Both the position numbers and the translations under genes were made by a program. Shown here in pieces: positions 1 to 5,306 of a DNA stretch of 6,831 nt. Origin of the DNA: an uncultured Gemella sp. GTDB lineage: Bacteria > Bacillota > Bacilli > Staphylococcales > Gemellaceae. Within the stretch, counting starts at the first letter, position 1. Each line of letters starts with the position of its first letter. Under the pieces are notes generated by a model. It did not search any database, had not been told where the DNA came from, and saw only the letters and a list, made by a program, of their open reading frames with translations. Location: positions 1 through 6,831 of the forward strand of contig CAMEOL010000053.1 of the NCBI GenBank assembly GCA_945929765.1. Direction: 5' to 3'.

Positions 1-28
1 TTTTTGAACAAATAATTGTAGGTGAAAT

Positions 29-1594
29 ATGAAAAAAGAATTAATTTCTAATTGGCTAACTACAACAGCAGCAACGATATTTTTTATCTTAATGCTAATT
101 AATTCTTTTCTAGTATTGACAAAAACAGCTATTTTTCCTAGCGATTATCAAGAAGCATTATATTACGAAAAGGATAATACTATACTGAACATATTGTTTT
201 TAATAATGTTTAGTATAGTTATCTTATTTTTAGCGAAATATATAAAAAACAAAATTTCAATAGAACGCTTTGTTTTGATAATAATGATATATGCTTTTTT
301 AGCTAGTATGCTTTTTGCAATATTAAGAAGAGATTTTGTTCAATTTGATCCTTTTAACGTTATAGATCAAGCTAGTAATTTTTTGCGTAACAATTATTCG
401 GGTCTAGATAAAGGAAATAACTATTTATACATATATTCACATCAAATAACAACAGTATTTCTTTTTCAAATAATATTTTCTTTATTTGGGAAAGCAACAT
501 TTATTTTATATATAGTTCAATCTTTGGCTATAAGTGCAATAATATATATGCTTTACAAAATAGTAGATATAATAATAGCTGATATAGAAGTTAAATATAT
601 AACTGTAATATTAAGTGCGTTATCTTTTCCACTAATATTTTATGTGGCATTTATTTATGGTACATTACCCGGTATGTTTTTGGTCTTGTTGGCGATATAT
701 AACTTTATACAGTATACAAAGTTAAAACATTGGTACTTATTAGTTATAGTAATTTTCAGTTTAAATATAGCAATACTTTTTATAGGTAACAATATTATAT
801 ACTTTTTATCTCTTTTAGCTGTAGTTATAATAATGTTAATAAAAAAATTTGATTATAAATTAGTACTTTTTATATTTGGAATGCTAACAATTATGTATAC
901 TAGTCCACAATTAATAAAGAGTTATTACGAAATAGAATCAGGGAAAGTAATTTCACCTGGAGTTAATAAAATAACGTGGATCGCAATGGGAATGCAAGAA
1001 GGAGATAGAGAAGCTGGTTGGTGGAATAAATTTAATTATGACATTATGACGGAAGAAGATTATAACGAAGAAAAGGTAGTAGAAATTTCAAAACAGTCAA
1101 TAAAACAACGACTAACCGTCTTCAAAGAAAATCCAGAATATGCCTTAGATTTTTATCAGAGAAAATATGAAAATCAATTTTTAGATCCGACATTTCAAAG
1201 TTTAGTAATAACAGCTCCTACGAAAGACGTAGAAACAGGAACTATATTATTAAATATAAAAAATACGCTAGTAGAAGAAATATATTACGGTACTACTAAT
1301 AAAATTTTATTTTTCATTATGAAAATAAATCAAATATTCGTATATATATTTACAACGATTTTTGCAATAAAAGCTATTAGACAAAAAAATCCATTGCTAT
1401 TAATAATTCCTATAGCATTTATAGGGGGAACATTATTTCATATGATTTGGGAAGCTAAAAGCAGGTATATTTTTCCTTATTTCATATTTTTAATACCTTT
1501 TGCAGCACATGGTCTTGTTTTGACAAAAAGTTATATACAAAATTATGTAGAAAGTTATTATAAAAGAATAGAAAGAGGTGAAAAAGATGAATAA
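29..1594 (+). CDS. Polytopic membrane glycosyltransferase, GT-C (PMT/ArnT-like) family
   Basis: Predicted 521-residue integral membrane protein. About 13 hydrophobic segments are visible, ten in the first 295 residues and three after residue 425, with a soluble loop between (about 298-425). After the third segment comes an acidic/aromatic stretch (RRDFVQFDPFNVIDQA, 100-115), then a YIYSHQ motif (135-139 region) leading into a helix ending FSLFG. This is the usual layout of GT-C glycosyltransferases that use polyprenyl-phosphate sugars, where acidic residues in the first outer loops are catalytic. The C-terminal FHMIWEAKSRYIFPY (470-484) is typical of Gram-positive members. ATG at 29 is preceded by AGGTG at 20-24. 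Frame 1 upstream reads a stop at 13-15, so an earlier gene may end there, but only four codons are visible. The 3' end overlaps the LRR gene by 8 nt. Family assignment is fairly secure. Substrate is unknown; a wall polymer or a surface protein, perhaps its LRR neighbour, is inference. Confidence 0.8.
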   Translation: MKKELISNWLTTTAATIFFILMLINSFLVLTKTAIFPSDYQEALYYEKDNTILNILFLIMFSIVILFLAKYIKNKISIERFVLIIMIYAFLASMLFAILRRDFVQFDPFNVIDQASNFLRNNYSGLDKGNNYLYIYSHQITTVFLFQIIFSLFGKATFILYIVQSLAISAIIYMLYKIVDIIIADIEVKYITVILSALSFPLIFYVAFIYGTLPGMFLVLLAIYNFIQYTKLKHWYLLVIVIFSLNIAILFIGNNIIYFLSLLAVVIIMLIKKFDYKLVLFIFGMLTIMYTSPQLIKSYYEIESGKVISPGVNKITWIAMGMQEGDREAGWWNKFNYDIMTEEDYNEEKVVEISKQSIKQRLTVFKENPEYALDFYQRKYENQFLDPTFQSLVITAPTKDVETGTILLNIKNTLVEEIYYGTTNKILFFIMKINQIFVYIFTTIFAIKAIRQKNPLLLIIPIAFIGGTLFHMIWEAKSRYIFPYFIFLIPFAAHGLVLTKSYIQNYVESYYKRIERGEKDE

Positions 1595-2780
1595 TAGAGT
1601 AAAAAAAATTTTAGCGACACTTTTAACTTTTCAGATAATATATGTACCTGTAGCAAGTGCACAAGATGTTTATATACCATTCGAAAAGAAAAATAATGAA
1701 GATAGCTCGGAGATTGTCGAATTTAGAGATTTAAATTTGAAACAAGCAATATTAGAATACTATAAATTCCATATTGACAAAAACTATAAGGGTAAAGATG
1801 TCACAAAAAAAATGTTATCAGAATTAACATCATTAAATATACCCTGGGCAAATATCTTTTCTCTTGATGGTTTAGAATATGCGGTGAATCTAAAGTCGAT
1901 AAATTTAGCAAATAATTTTATTGAAGACATAACCCCACTAACCCAAATTACAACTTTAGAAGATGTAAATATAAATAATAACAAAATAAAAGATGCAAGT
2001 TCTTTAGCAAAATTAAAAAAATTAAAAAAATTAGATATAAAAAAAAATATAATAACTAATTTAGATTTTCTTAATGAGTTAGAAGTAGAAGAGCTAGATA
2101 TAAGTCACAACACTATATTAAAAGAAAGAATTAAAGAAGACGTAAATCTATCAAATATTAGAACTTTAAAAATAACAGCATTAGGATTAGATAATTTAGA
2201 ATTTTTAAAAAACGCAAATAAACTAGAAGTATTATATGCCGAGGAAAATTCTATAAAAGATATAACACCTTTAAGTGAATTGGAAAATTTAAAGATTTTA
2301 TATGTGGATAAAAACAATATTGAAGATATAACAGCATTAACAAAACTAGATAAATTATCCGAATTTACAGCGACACAAAACAATATCACAAATCTTGAAC
2401 CACTAAAAAACAAACTTTCATTACATAGAATAATACTTAGCGATAACGTTTCTTTAAATAATATCGACGTATTAGCAGATCTAGTGAACTTATCTAGTTT
2501 ATCCATCGATAATACAAATATAAGTTCTTTAGATCCTCTAAAAAATTTGAAATATATTTATTATTTATCGTTGAGTGGAACTAAAATTTCGAAAGAAAAT
2601 CAAGAACAGTTTAGATTGCATAACGAACAATTGAAAAAAAATAGTAATATAAACAAACAACTAGAAATAATAAATGTTAGTGCGCAAAAATATTTTTCGT
2701 TTAAAAATTACATATTTATGCTAATAACTGTACTAATATTATTAACCGGAATAAGAAGTTATTGGAAAAAACATAAATAA
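1587..2780 (+). CDS. Internalin-like leucine-rich-repeat protein, secreted and membrane-anchored
   Basis: Predicted 397 residues. Residues 1-25 form a signal peptide (NNRVKK basic start, hydrophobic core, VASA before the likely cut). Residues about 45-79 resemble the internalin N-cap (FRDLNLKQAI, then DVTKKMLSELTSL). About 12 repeats of 22 residues follow (80-345), with the pattern LxxLxxxxNxIxDITPL seen for example in KDITPLSELENLKILYVDKN. The C-terminus has one membrane helix (about 375-389) and a basic tail (YWKKHK); there is no LPXTG. The protein should therefore sit outside the cell, held by the C-terminal helix. LRR domains of this type bind proteins or glycans; no ligand is evident. 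I choose ATG at 1587, spaced 6 nt from GAGGTG (1575-1580). The GTG at 1578 is part of that ribosome site. The start overlaps the glycosyltransferase stop by 8 nt, suggesting coupling. Adenine runs of 7, 7 and 9 nt occur near 2015-2047. Confidence 0.85.
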   Translation: MNNRVKKILATLLTFQIIYVPVASAQDVYIPFEKKNNEDSSEIVEFRDLNLKQAILEYYKFHIDKNYKGKDVTKKMLSELTSLNIPWANIFSLDGLEYAVNLKSINLANNFIEDITPLTQITTLEDVNINNNKIKDASSLAKLKKLKKLDIKKNIITNLDFLNELEVEELDISHNTILKERIKEDVNLSNIRTLKITALGLDNLEFLKNANKLEVLYAEENSIKDITPLSELENLKILYVDKNNIEDITALTKLDKLSEFTATQNNITNLEPLKNKLSLHRIILSDNVSLNNIDVLADLVNLSSLSIDNTNISSLDPLKNLKYIYYLSLSGTKISKENQEQFRLHNEQLKKNSNINKQLEIINVSAQKYFSFKNYIFMLITVLILLTGIRSYWKKHK

Positions 2781-2811
2781 TAATGAAATATAAGAAAATC
2801 AAAGAAAATAG

Positions 2812-2840
2812 TTGACAATTAAAATATCAACATTTATAAT
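2812..2840 (+). promoter_or_regulatory. Consensus sigma-A promoter for the lysine riboswitch/lysP transcript
   Basis: TTGACA at 2812-2817 and TATAAT at 2835-2840 match both consensus hexamers exactly, with a 17-nt spacer. Transcription should start near 2847, just upstream of the riboswitch. No terminator hairpin is visible between the LRR stop (2780) and this promoter, so read-through from the upstream operon could also enter the riboswitch. Confidence 0.92.
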
Positions 2841-2860
2841 ATATGAAGACAATTTAATAA

Positions 2861-3093
2861 TGCCTCACAGAAGTGAGGTGGAGGTCGCAATATTTATTAG
2901 TAACTTTATTGAGATTTAGGAGTCGTTGATATAAAGTAAAAGGAAATATTGCCGAAATGATATGTAACCTAAATACATATTGTTGGGGCTATGTTGAATA
3001 AGCATAGAACTGTCATAACAGTGATGTTATGTTGAGCTACTTTACTTTTGGAGGTGCGATATGCACAACTCTAAAATGATGTTGTGCATTTTT
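2861..3093 (+). promoter_or_regulatory. Lysine riboswitch (L-box) with antiterminator/terminator platform
   Basis: Conserved L-box blocks appear in order: GGAGGTCGC (2880-2888), AGTAA (2909-2913 region), GCCGAA (2951-2956), TGTTGGGGC (2981-2989), ACTGTCA (3009-3015) and GAGCTAC (3034-3040). The helices can be traced: P1 2871-2881 with 3037-3047 (11 pairs including wobbles), P2 GCAATATTT 2887-2895 with 2944-2952 (perfect), P3 2960-2966 with 2974-2980, P4 CTATG 2989-2993 with 3003-3007, and P5 CATAAC 3014-3019 with 3026-3031. The platform offers an antiterminator, TTTTGGAG plus GTGC (3046-3057) with GCAC (3063-3066) and CTCTAAAA (3069-3076), separated by an AA bulge. This uses the outer end of the P1 3' strand and the 5' arm of the terminator, so lysine-stabilised P1 should favour termination (an OFF switch). 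A perfect hairpin, CCTCAC-AGAA-GTGAGG (2863-2878), could also capture the P1 5' strand. Family identification is firm; the alternative folds are inferred by hand. Confidence 0.95.
3061..3093 (+). terminator. Riboswitch-controlled intrinsic terminator
   Basis: ATGCACAAC (3061-3069) pairs perfectly with GTTGTGCAT (3081-3089) around an 11-nt loop and runs into TTTTT at 3089-3093. It lies between the lysine aptamer and the lysP ribosome site, so it is the attenuation point. Confidence 0.93.
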
Positions 3094-3118
3094 ATTTATG
3101 TATATAGGAGGAAAAATT

Positions 3119-4591
3119 ATGTCAAAAGAGACAGAAATTAAAAGAGATCTAAAATCAAGACATATAACTATGATCGCCATAGGAGGATGTATTGGTAGTG
3201 GTCTATTTATGACTAGTGGTCAGGCTATAAGTAGTGCAGGGCCAGGAGGAGCGTTAGTAGCCTATTTAGCTATAGGGCTTATGGTGTATTTCTTAATGAC
3301 ATCTTTAGGTGAGATGGCTACATACCTGCCAACTTCAGGATCATTTAGTACTTATGCATCTAGATATGTTGATCCATCTTTAGGGTTTGCACTAGGGTGG
3401 AATTATTGGTTTAACTGGGTAATTACAGTAGCAGCGGATATAGAACTTTCAGCATTAGCAGTAAGCTACTGGGAGCCTATGCGAGTATTACCAAGTTGGG
3501 CGTGGAGTGTTATCTTCTTACTAATAATTATTGGTCTTAACTCGCTGAGTGTATCAGTTTATGGTGAGAGTGAATATTGGTTTGCGCTTATTAAAGTTGT
3601 TACAGTAGTAGTTTTCTTAGTAATTGGATGTTTAACAATATTCGGTATTATGGGAAGTGGTTATGTAGGGTTTAGTAACTTTACAGTAGGAGAAGCTCCT
3701 TTTATCGGAACAGATACTTCTATTTCTAGCAAAGTATTAGCGGCACTTGGTGTATTTTTAATAGCAGGATATTCATTCCAAGGAACAGAATTAATAGGTG
3801 TTACGGCAGGAGAAAGTGAGAATCCAGAAAAAACTATACCAAAAGCAGTAAAACAAGTATTTTGGAGAATTTTAATATTTTACGTATTAGCAATTGTAGT
3901 TATAGGTCTTTTAATTCCTTACACATCTCCTGATTTGTTAGGAGCTTCTAGTTCAGAAGAAATAGCAAAATCACCATTTACTATTGTTTTCCAAAATGCA
4001 GGTTTTGCTTTTGCTGCTAGTGTTATGAATGCTGTAATATTAAGTTCGATTTTATCAGCAGGTAATTCAGGGATGTATGCATCAACAAGAATGCTATATG
4101 CCATGAGTAAAGACAAGTTAGCTTATCCTATTTTTGCAAAATTAAATGCGAAGGGAACACCTATCAATTCGTTAATAGCAACTACTGCAGTAGTAATTAT
4201 TGTATTTTTAGTACAATTAACTAGTGCTAATGCATATACTTATATAGTTGCAGCATCAGGATTAACAGGATTTATCGCCTGGTTAGGTATAGCTATTAGT
4301 CATTACAGATTTAGAAAAGCGTATATGTATCAAGGAAAAGATTTGAATGATCTTAAATACCGAGCAATATGGTTCCCAGTAGGACCAATATTAGCATTGA
4401 TGCTATGTGGAGTAGTTATGAGTGGACAAGATACTAAATTAGTAACGCAAGGTATAGTAGATTGGGGAGGAATTATTACTACTTATATGGGAGTTCCTGT
4501 ATTTTTATTCTTCTATTTATACCACAAAATTAAGTATAAAACGAAAGTTATTCCTCTAGATAAAGTAGATTTATCACAAGATGTGAAATAA
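3119..4591 (+). CDS. lysP: Lysine-specific permease LysP (APC superfamily, AAT family)
   Basis: Predicted 490 residues, very close to E. coli LysP (489). This is a 12-helix proton-coupled amino-acid importer of the inner membrane. Family marks: the unwound first helix motif GGCIGSGLF (22-30), GEMATYLPTSGSF (64-76), FNW at 98-100, a lysine at 159 in ALIKV, and GYSFQGTELIGVTAGESENP (217-236). In that last motif Glu224 and Glu232 match the acidic residues important for lysine transport in E. coli LysP. I choose ATG at 3119 because AGGAGG lies at 3106-3111. An in-frame ATG at 3098 would place the ribosome site inside the gene and overlaps the end of the terminator region. The lysine riboswitch directly upstream supports lysine as substrate independently of homology. 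Transcribed alone; a hairpin at 4653-4715 probably ends the message. Other AAT permeases (for arginine or histidine) are the alternative, but the riboswitch makes them unlikely. Confidence 0.95.
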   Translation: MSKETEIKRDLKSRHITMIAIGGCIGSGLFMTSGQAISSAGPGGALVAYLAIGLMVYFLMTSLGEMATYLPTSGSFSTYASRYVDPSLGFALGWNYWFNWVITVAADIELSALAVSYWEPMRVLPSWAWSVIFLLIIIGLNSLSVSVYGESEYWFALIKVVTVVVFLVIGCLTIFGIMGSGYVGFSNFTVGEAPFIGTDTSISSKVLAALGVFLIAGYSFQGTELIGVTAGESENPEKTIPKAVKQVFWRILIFYVLAIVVIGLLIPYTSPDLLGASSSEEIAKSPFTIVFQNAGFAFAASVMNAVILSSILSAGNSGMYASTRMLYAMSKDKLAYPIFAKLNAKGTPINSLIATTAVVIIVFLVQLTSANAYTYIVAASGLTGFIAWLGIAISHYRFRKAYMYQGKDLNDLKYRAIWFPVGPILALMLCGVVMSGQDTKLVTQGIVDWGGIITTYMGVPVFLFFYLYHKIKYKTKVIPLDKVDLSQDVK

Positions 4592-4652
4592 TTAGAAGTT
4601 AAAAATAATATAATATAATTAAATAAAGATTATAAAGAAAATTTAGCAAATG

Positions 4653-4715
4653 TTAAGAAGCGGCTCAAAAAATCTATTTCGATGAATTAAGGTTTTAGAG
4701 GCGTTTCTTAATTTT
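4653..4715 (+). terminator. Probable lysP terminator
   Basis: TTAAGAAGCG (4653-4662) pairs with CGTTTCTTAA (4702-4711), with one G-U pair, and is followed by TTTT (4712-4715). Inside, an imperfect stem continues (GCTCAAAAAATC with GGTTTTAGAG). The loop is long and the T tract short, so strength is uncertain, but it is the only hairpin between lysP and the antitoxin promoter. Confidence 0.5.
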
Positions 4716-4738
4716 AAGGATAAAAATAACTAAAAAAT

Positions 4739-4767
4739 TTGAAAAAAAAGGAATAATGTGTTAAAAT
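4739..4767 (+). promoter_or_regulatory. Promoter of antitoxin RNA, unit 1
   Basis: TTGAAA (4739-4744), a 17-nt spacer and TAAAAT (4762-4767). The same hexamers with the same 17-nt spacing recur at unit 2, although the spacer sequence differs. That conservation supports a working promoter. The start site should be about 4774. Confidence 0.8.
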
Positions 4768-4773
4768 GGAAAC

Positions 4774-4805
4774 ATAAAAGAGAGCCGTTTTAAAGACGGT
4801 GGCTC
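4774..4805 (-). terminator. Probable toxin mRNA terminator
   Basis: On the minus strand GAGCC (4805-4801) pairs with GGCTC (4786-4782), and TCTTTTATG follows (4781-4773). The same DNA forms the 5' hairpin of the antitoxin RNA, so the two transcripts would overlap almost along the whole antitoxin. Confidence 0.55.
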
Positions 4806-4821
4806 GTAAGAAATTTAAATG

Positions 4822-4867
4822 ATAATCATCTTTTTCCTTGCCAAAGTACTAAAGATGGTTATTTTTT
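4822..4867 (+). terminator. Terminator of antitoxin RNA, unit 1
   Basis: ATAATCATCTTT (4822-4833) pairs with AAAGATGGTTAT (4851-4862), 12 pairs with one U-G wobble, followed by a run of T ending at 4867. The T run encodes the two C-terminal lysines of the toxin on the other strand. Confidence 0.85.
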
Positions 4868-4954
4868 GTTTGTTATTTCAATTATCAAAGCGATTAGAGC
4901 GATGGTGAACATACCAAAAGCAAAAATCGTCTGGATAATTTCAAAAGCAGACAT
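4859..4954 (-). CDS. Hydrophobic type I toxin peptide (TxpA/BsrG/Hol-Tox-like), 31 residues
   Basis: A small ORF of 31 residues. It starts MSAFEIIQTIFAFG, continues as one membrane helix rich in Ile, Leu and Ala (about residues 6-26), and ends EITNKK. The N-terminal pattern (M-S/T-x-aromatic-E-x-[IL], then FG about ten residues in) is that of B. subtilis TxpA and BsrG (MSTYESL, MTVYESL) and of small peptides named putative holin-like toxins. Such peptides insert in the cell membrane and impair its function when not silenced. ATG at 4954-4952 has AAAGGAG (4967-4961) six nt upstream. A promoter lies at 5068-5097, leaving a leader of about 107 nt that also carries an overlapping upstream ORF. 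The antisense RNA from 4774 covers the 3' end of this message. A broken second copy at 5247-5306 shows the gene was duplicated. Toxicity is inferred from family resemblance. Confidence 0.85.
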   Translation of the reverse strand: MSAFEIIQTIFAFGMFTIALIALIIEITNKK

Positions 4955-4992
4955 AAGCTACTCCTTTCATAGAATAGGTAAAATGCAAACAT
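4894..4992 (-). CDS. Upstream overlapping ORF in the toxin mRNA (possible translational regulator)
   Basis: 32 codons starting ATG (4992-4990), MFAFYLFYERSS, and ending LVCSPSL at TAA (4896-4894). It has the best ribosome site in the locus: AGGAGG at 5006-5001 with 8 nt to the ATG. It begins 38 nt ahead of the toxin start, crosses the toxin Shine-Dalgarno and start codon in a different frame, and stops inside the toxin gene. This layout resembles mok over hok in E. coli, where reading the outer frame opens the inner toxin gene. No family is recognised, and the peptide itself may have no role. It could also be a decoy that lowers toxin translation. Only the ORF and its ribosome site are directly seen. 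Confidence 0.5.
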   Translation of the reverse strand: MFAFYLFYERSSLCLLLKLSRRFLLLVCSPSL

Positions 4993-5017
4993 AAGCACCA
5001 CCTCCTGAAAATAAAGT

Positions 5018-5031
5018 AGCCACCGATCTTT
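5018..5031 (-). other. Leader segment complementary to the toxin mRNA 3' terminator arm
   Basis: On the minus strand the leader reads AAAGATCGGTGGCT (5031-5018). The 3' terminator arm of the same mRNA reads AGCCACCGTCTTT (4804-4792). They can form 13 pairs with a single bulged U. This is the kind of 5'-3' fold-back pairing known from hok and from other type I toxin mRNAs. The segment ends 12 nt before the upstream ORF ribosome site. The pairing is seen in sequence; the effect is inferred. Confidence 0.55.
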
Positions 5032-5067
5032 AGTGCTAGAAAACTAGCGAACTTCTCTCTGTAGAAA

Positions 5068-5097
5068 ATTATAACATTTTGCAATGAAGAAAGTAAA
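5068..5097 (-). promoter_or_regulatory. Toxin promoter
   Basis: On the minus strand TATAAT (5073-5068) is preceded by TGT, giving an extended -10 (TGN-TATAAT). The -35 is weak: TTTACT (5097-5092) at 18 nt. The start should fall near 5061, giving a toxin mRNA of roughly 290 nt that ends near 4774. The leader holds a small hairpin GCTAG-AAAA-CTAGC (plus strand 5035-5048) near its 5' end. Confidence 0.72.
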
Positions 5098-5124
5098 ATA
5101 AAAACAAGTAAAAATGTATAATCA

Positions 5125-5153
5125 TTGAAATAATAAAAAGATCATGTTAAAAT
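5125..5153 (+). promoter_or_regulatory. Promoter of antitoxin RNA, unit 2
   Basis: TTGAAA (5125-5130), a 17-nt spacer and TAAAAT (5148-5153), the same hexamers and spacing as unit 1. The start site should be near 5160. Confidence 0.78.
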
Positions 5154-5159
5154 GTAGAT

Positions 5160-5255
5160 ATAAAAAGAGAGCCGTTTTAAAGATGGTAGCTCGTGTAAAA
5201 AGATAAAAATAACCTTCTTTTACTCTGCTAAAGTATCTAAAGATGGTTATTTTTT
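5160..5255 (+). ncRNA. Orphan antisense RNA, second copy of the antitoxin (unit 2)
   Basis: Predicted RNA of about 96 nt. The first 20 or so bases (AAAGAGAGCCGTTTTAAAGA) are identical to unit 1, then GGTAGCTCGT replaces GGTGGCTCGT. The middle has diverged, and the terminator is kept with a different 5' arm. Its own toxin gene is broken, so it has no intact cis target. It may act on the unit 1 toxin mRNA, because the 5' hairpin and the AAAGATGGTTATTTTTT stretch are shared, or it may be a relic. The intact promoter and terminator favour continued transcription. Confidence 0.7.
5208..5255 (+). terminator. Terminator of antitoxin RNA, unit 2
   Basis: AATAACCTTCTTT (5208-5220) pairs with AAAGATGGTTATT (5239-5251) with one T-T mismatch, followed by T to 5255. 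Confidence 0.78.
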
Positions 5256-5306
5256 ATTTGTTAATAGAATTACTAGATCGACAAACTAAATCATAATTTC
5301 AAAGGA
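5247..5306 (-). pseudogene. Decayed second copy of the toxin gene
   Basis: Reading the minus strand from 5306 in one frame gives SFEIMI, a TAG stop (5288-5286), then FVDLVILLTNKK and TAA (5249-5247). The intact toxin has AFEIIQ at the start and EITNKK at the end, so both ends are recognisable in the same frame. The middle is about ten codons shorter, the CAG (Gln8) position region carries a stop, and no ATG or ribosome site remains at the front. The position relative to antitoxin RNA unit 2 is the same as in unit 1. The N-terminal match is short, so the exact left boundary is uncertain; the C-terminal match with its RNA context is solid. Confidence 0.68.

Larger units (their letters stand above)
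4774..4867 (+). ncRNA. Antisense antitoxin RNA of a type I toxin-antitoxin locus (unit 1)
   Basis: Predicted untranslated RNA of about 94 nt, starting after the promoter at 4739-4767 and ending at the terminator at 4822-4867. It opens with a hairpin, GAGCC (4782-4786) with GGCTC (4801-4805). No plausible ORF lies in it. It runs towards the 31-residue toxin gene on the minus strand and is fully complementary to the 3' untranslated end of that mRNA, covering also the last few toxin codons. This tail-to-tail overlap is the arrangement of txpA/RatA and bsrG/SR4 in Bacillus subtilis, where the antisense RNA triggers decay of the toxin mRNA. Its function here is inference from architecture. Confidence 0.78.
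4739..5260. repeat. Tandem direct repeat of the antitoxin transcription unit
   Basis: The segments 4739-4870 and 5125-5260 are diverged copies in the same orientation, offset by about 386 nt. Each has promoter, 5' hairpin, terminator and toxin C-terminal codons. The offset is close to the length of one full toxin-antitoxin unit, which fits a tandem duplication followed by loss of the second toxin. Confidence 0.72.

Noticed and set aside
1578..1586. GTG at 1578 as start of the LRR protein
   Set aside because: This GTG is part of the GAGGTG ribosome site for ATG 1587, which gives a normal signal peptide.
1784..1984. Minus-strand open frame of 66 codons
   Set aside because: Lies entirely opposite the LRR gene, whose frame is supported by signal peptide and repeats; no ribosome site or family resemblance.
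2105..2506. Minus-strand open frame of 133 codons
   Set aside because: Mirror of the LRR repeats; its serine/phenylalanine-rich content is what the reverse of Lys/Asn/Leu-rich repeats yields.
2861..3093. T-box leader
   Set aside because: No T-box sequence or specifier loop; the conserved L-box blocks and helices are present instead.
3098..3118. ATG at 3098 as start of lysP
   Set aside because: The AGGAGG at 3106-3111 lies downstream of it and fits ATG 3119; the extra residues are not part of the family.
3919..4116. Minus-strand open frame of 65 codons
   Set aside because: Inside lysP, with no independent support.
4739..5260. CRISPR array or insertion-sequence ends, from the repeated GAGAGCCGTTTTAAAGA segments
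   Set aside because: Only two copies, far apart, each with a promoter, terminator and toxin codons; no spacer pattern, transposase or target duplication.
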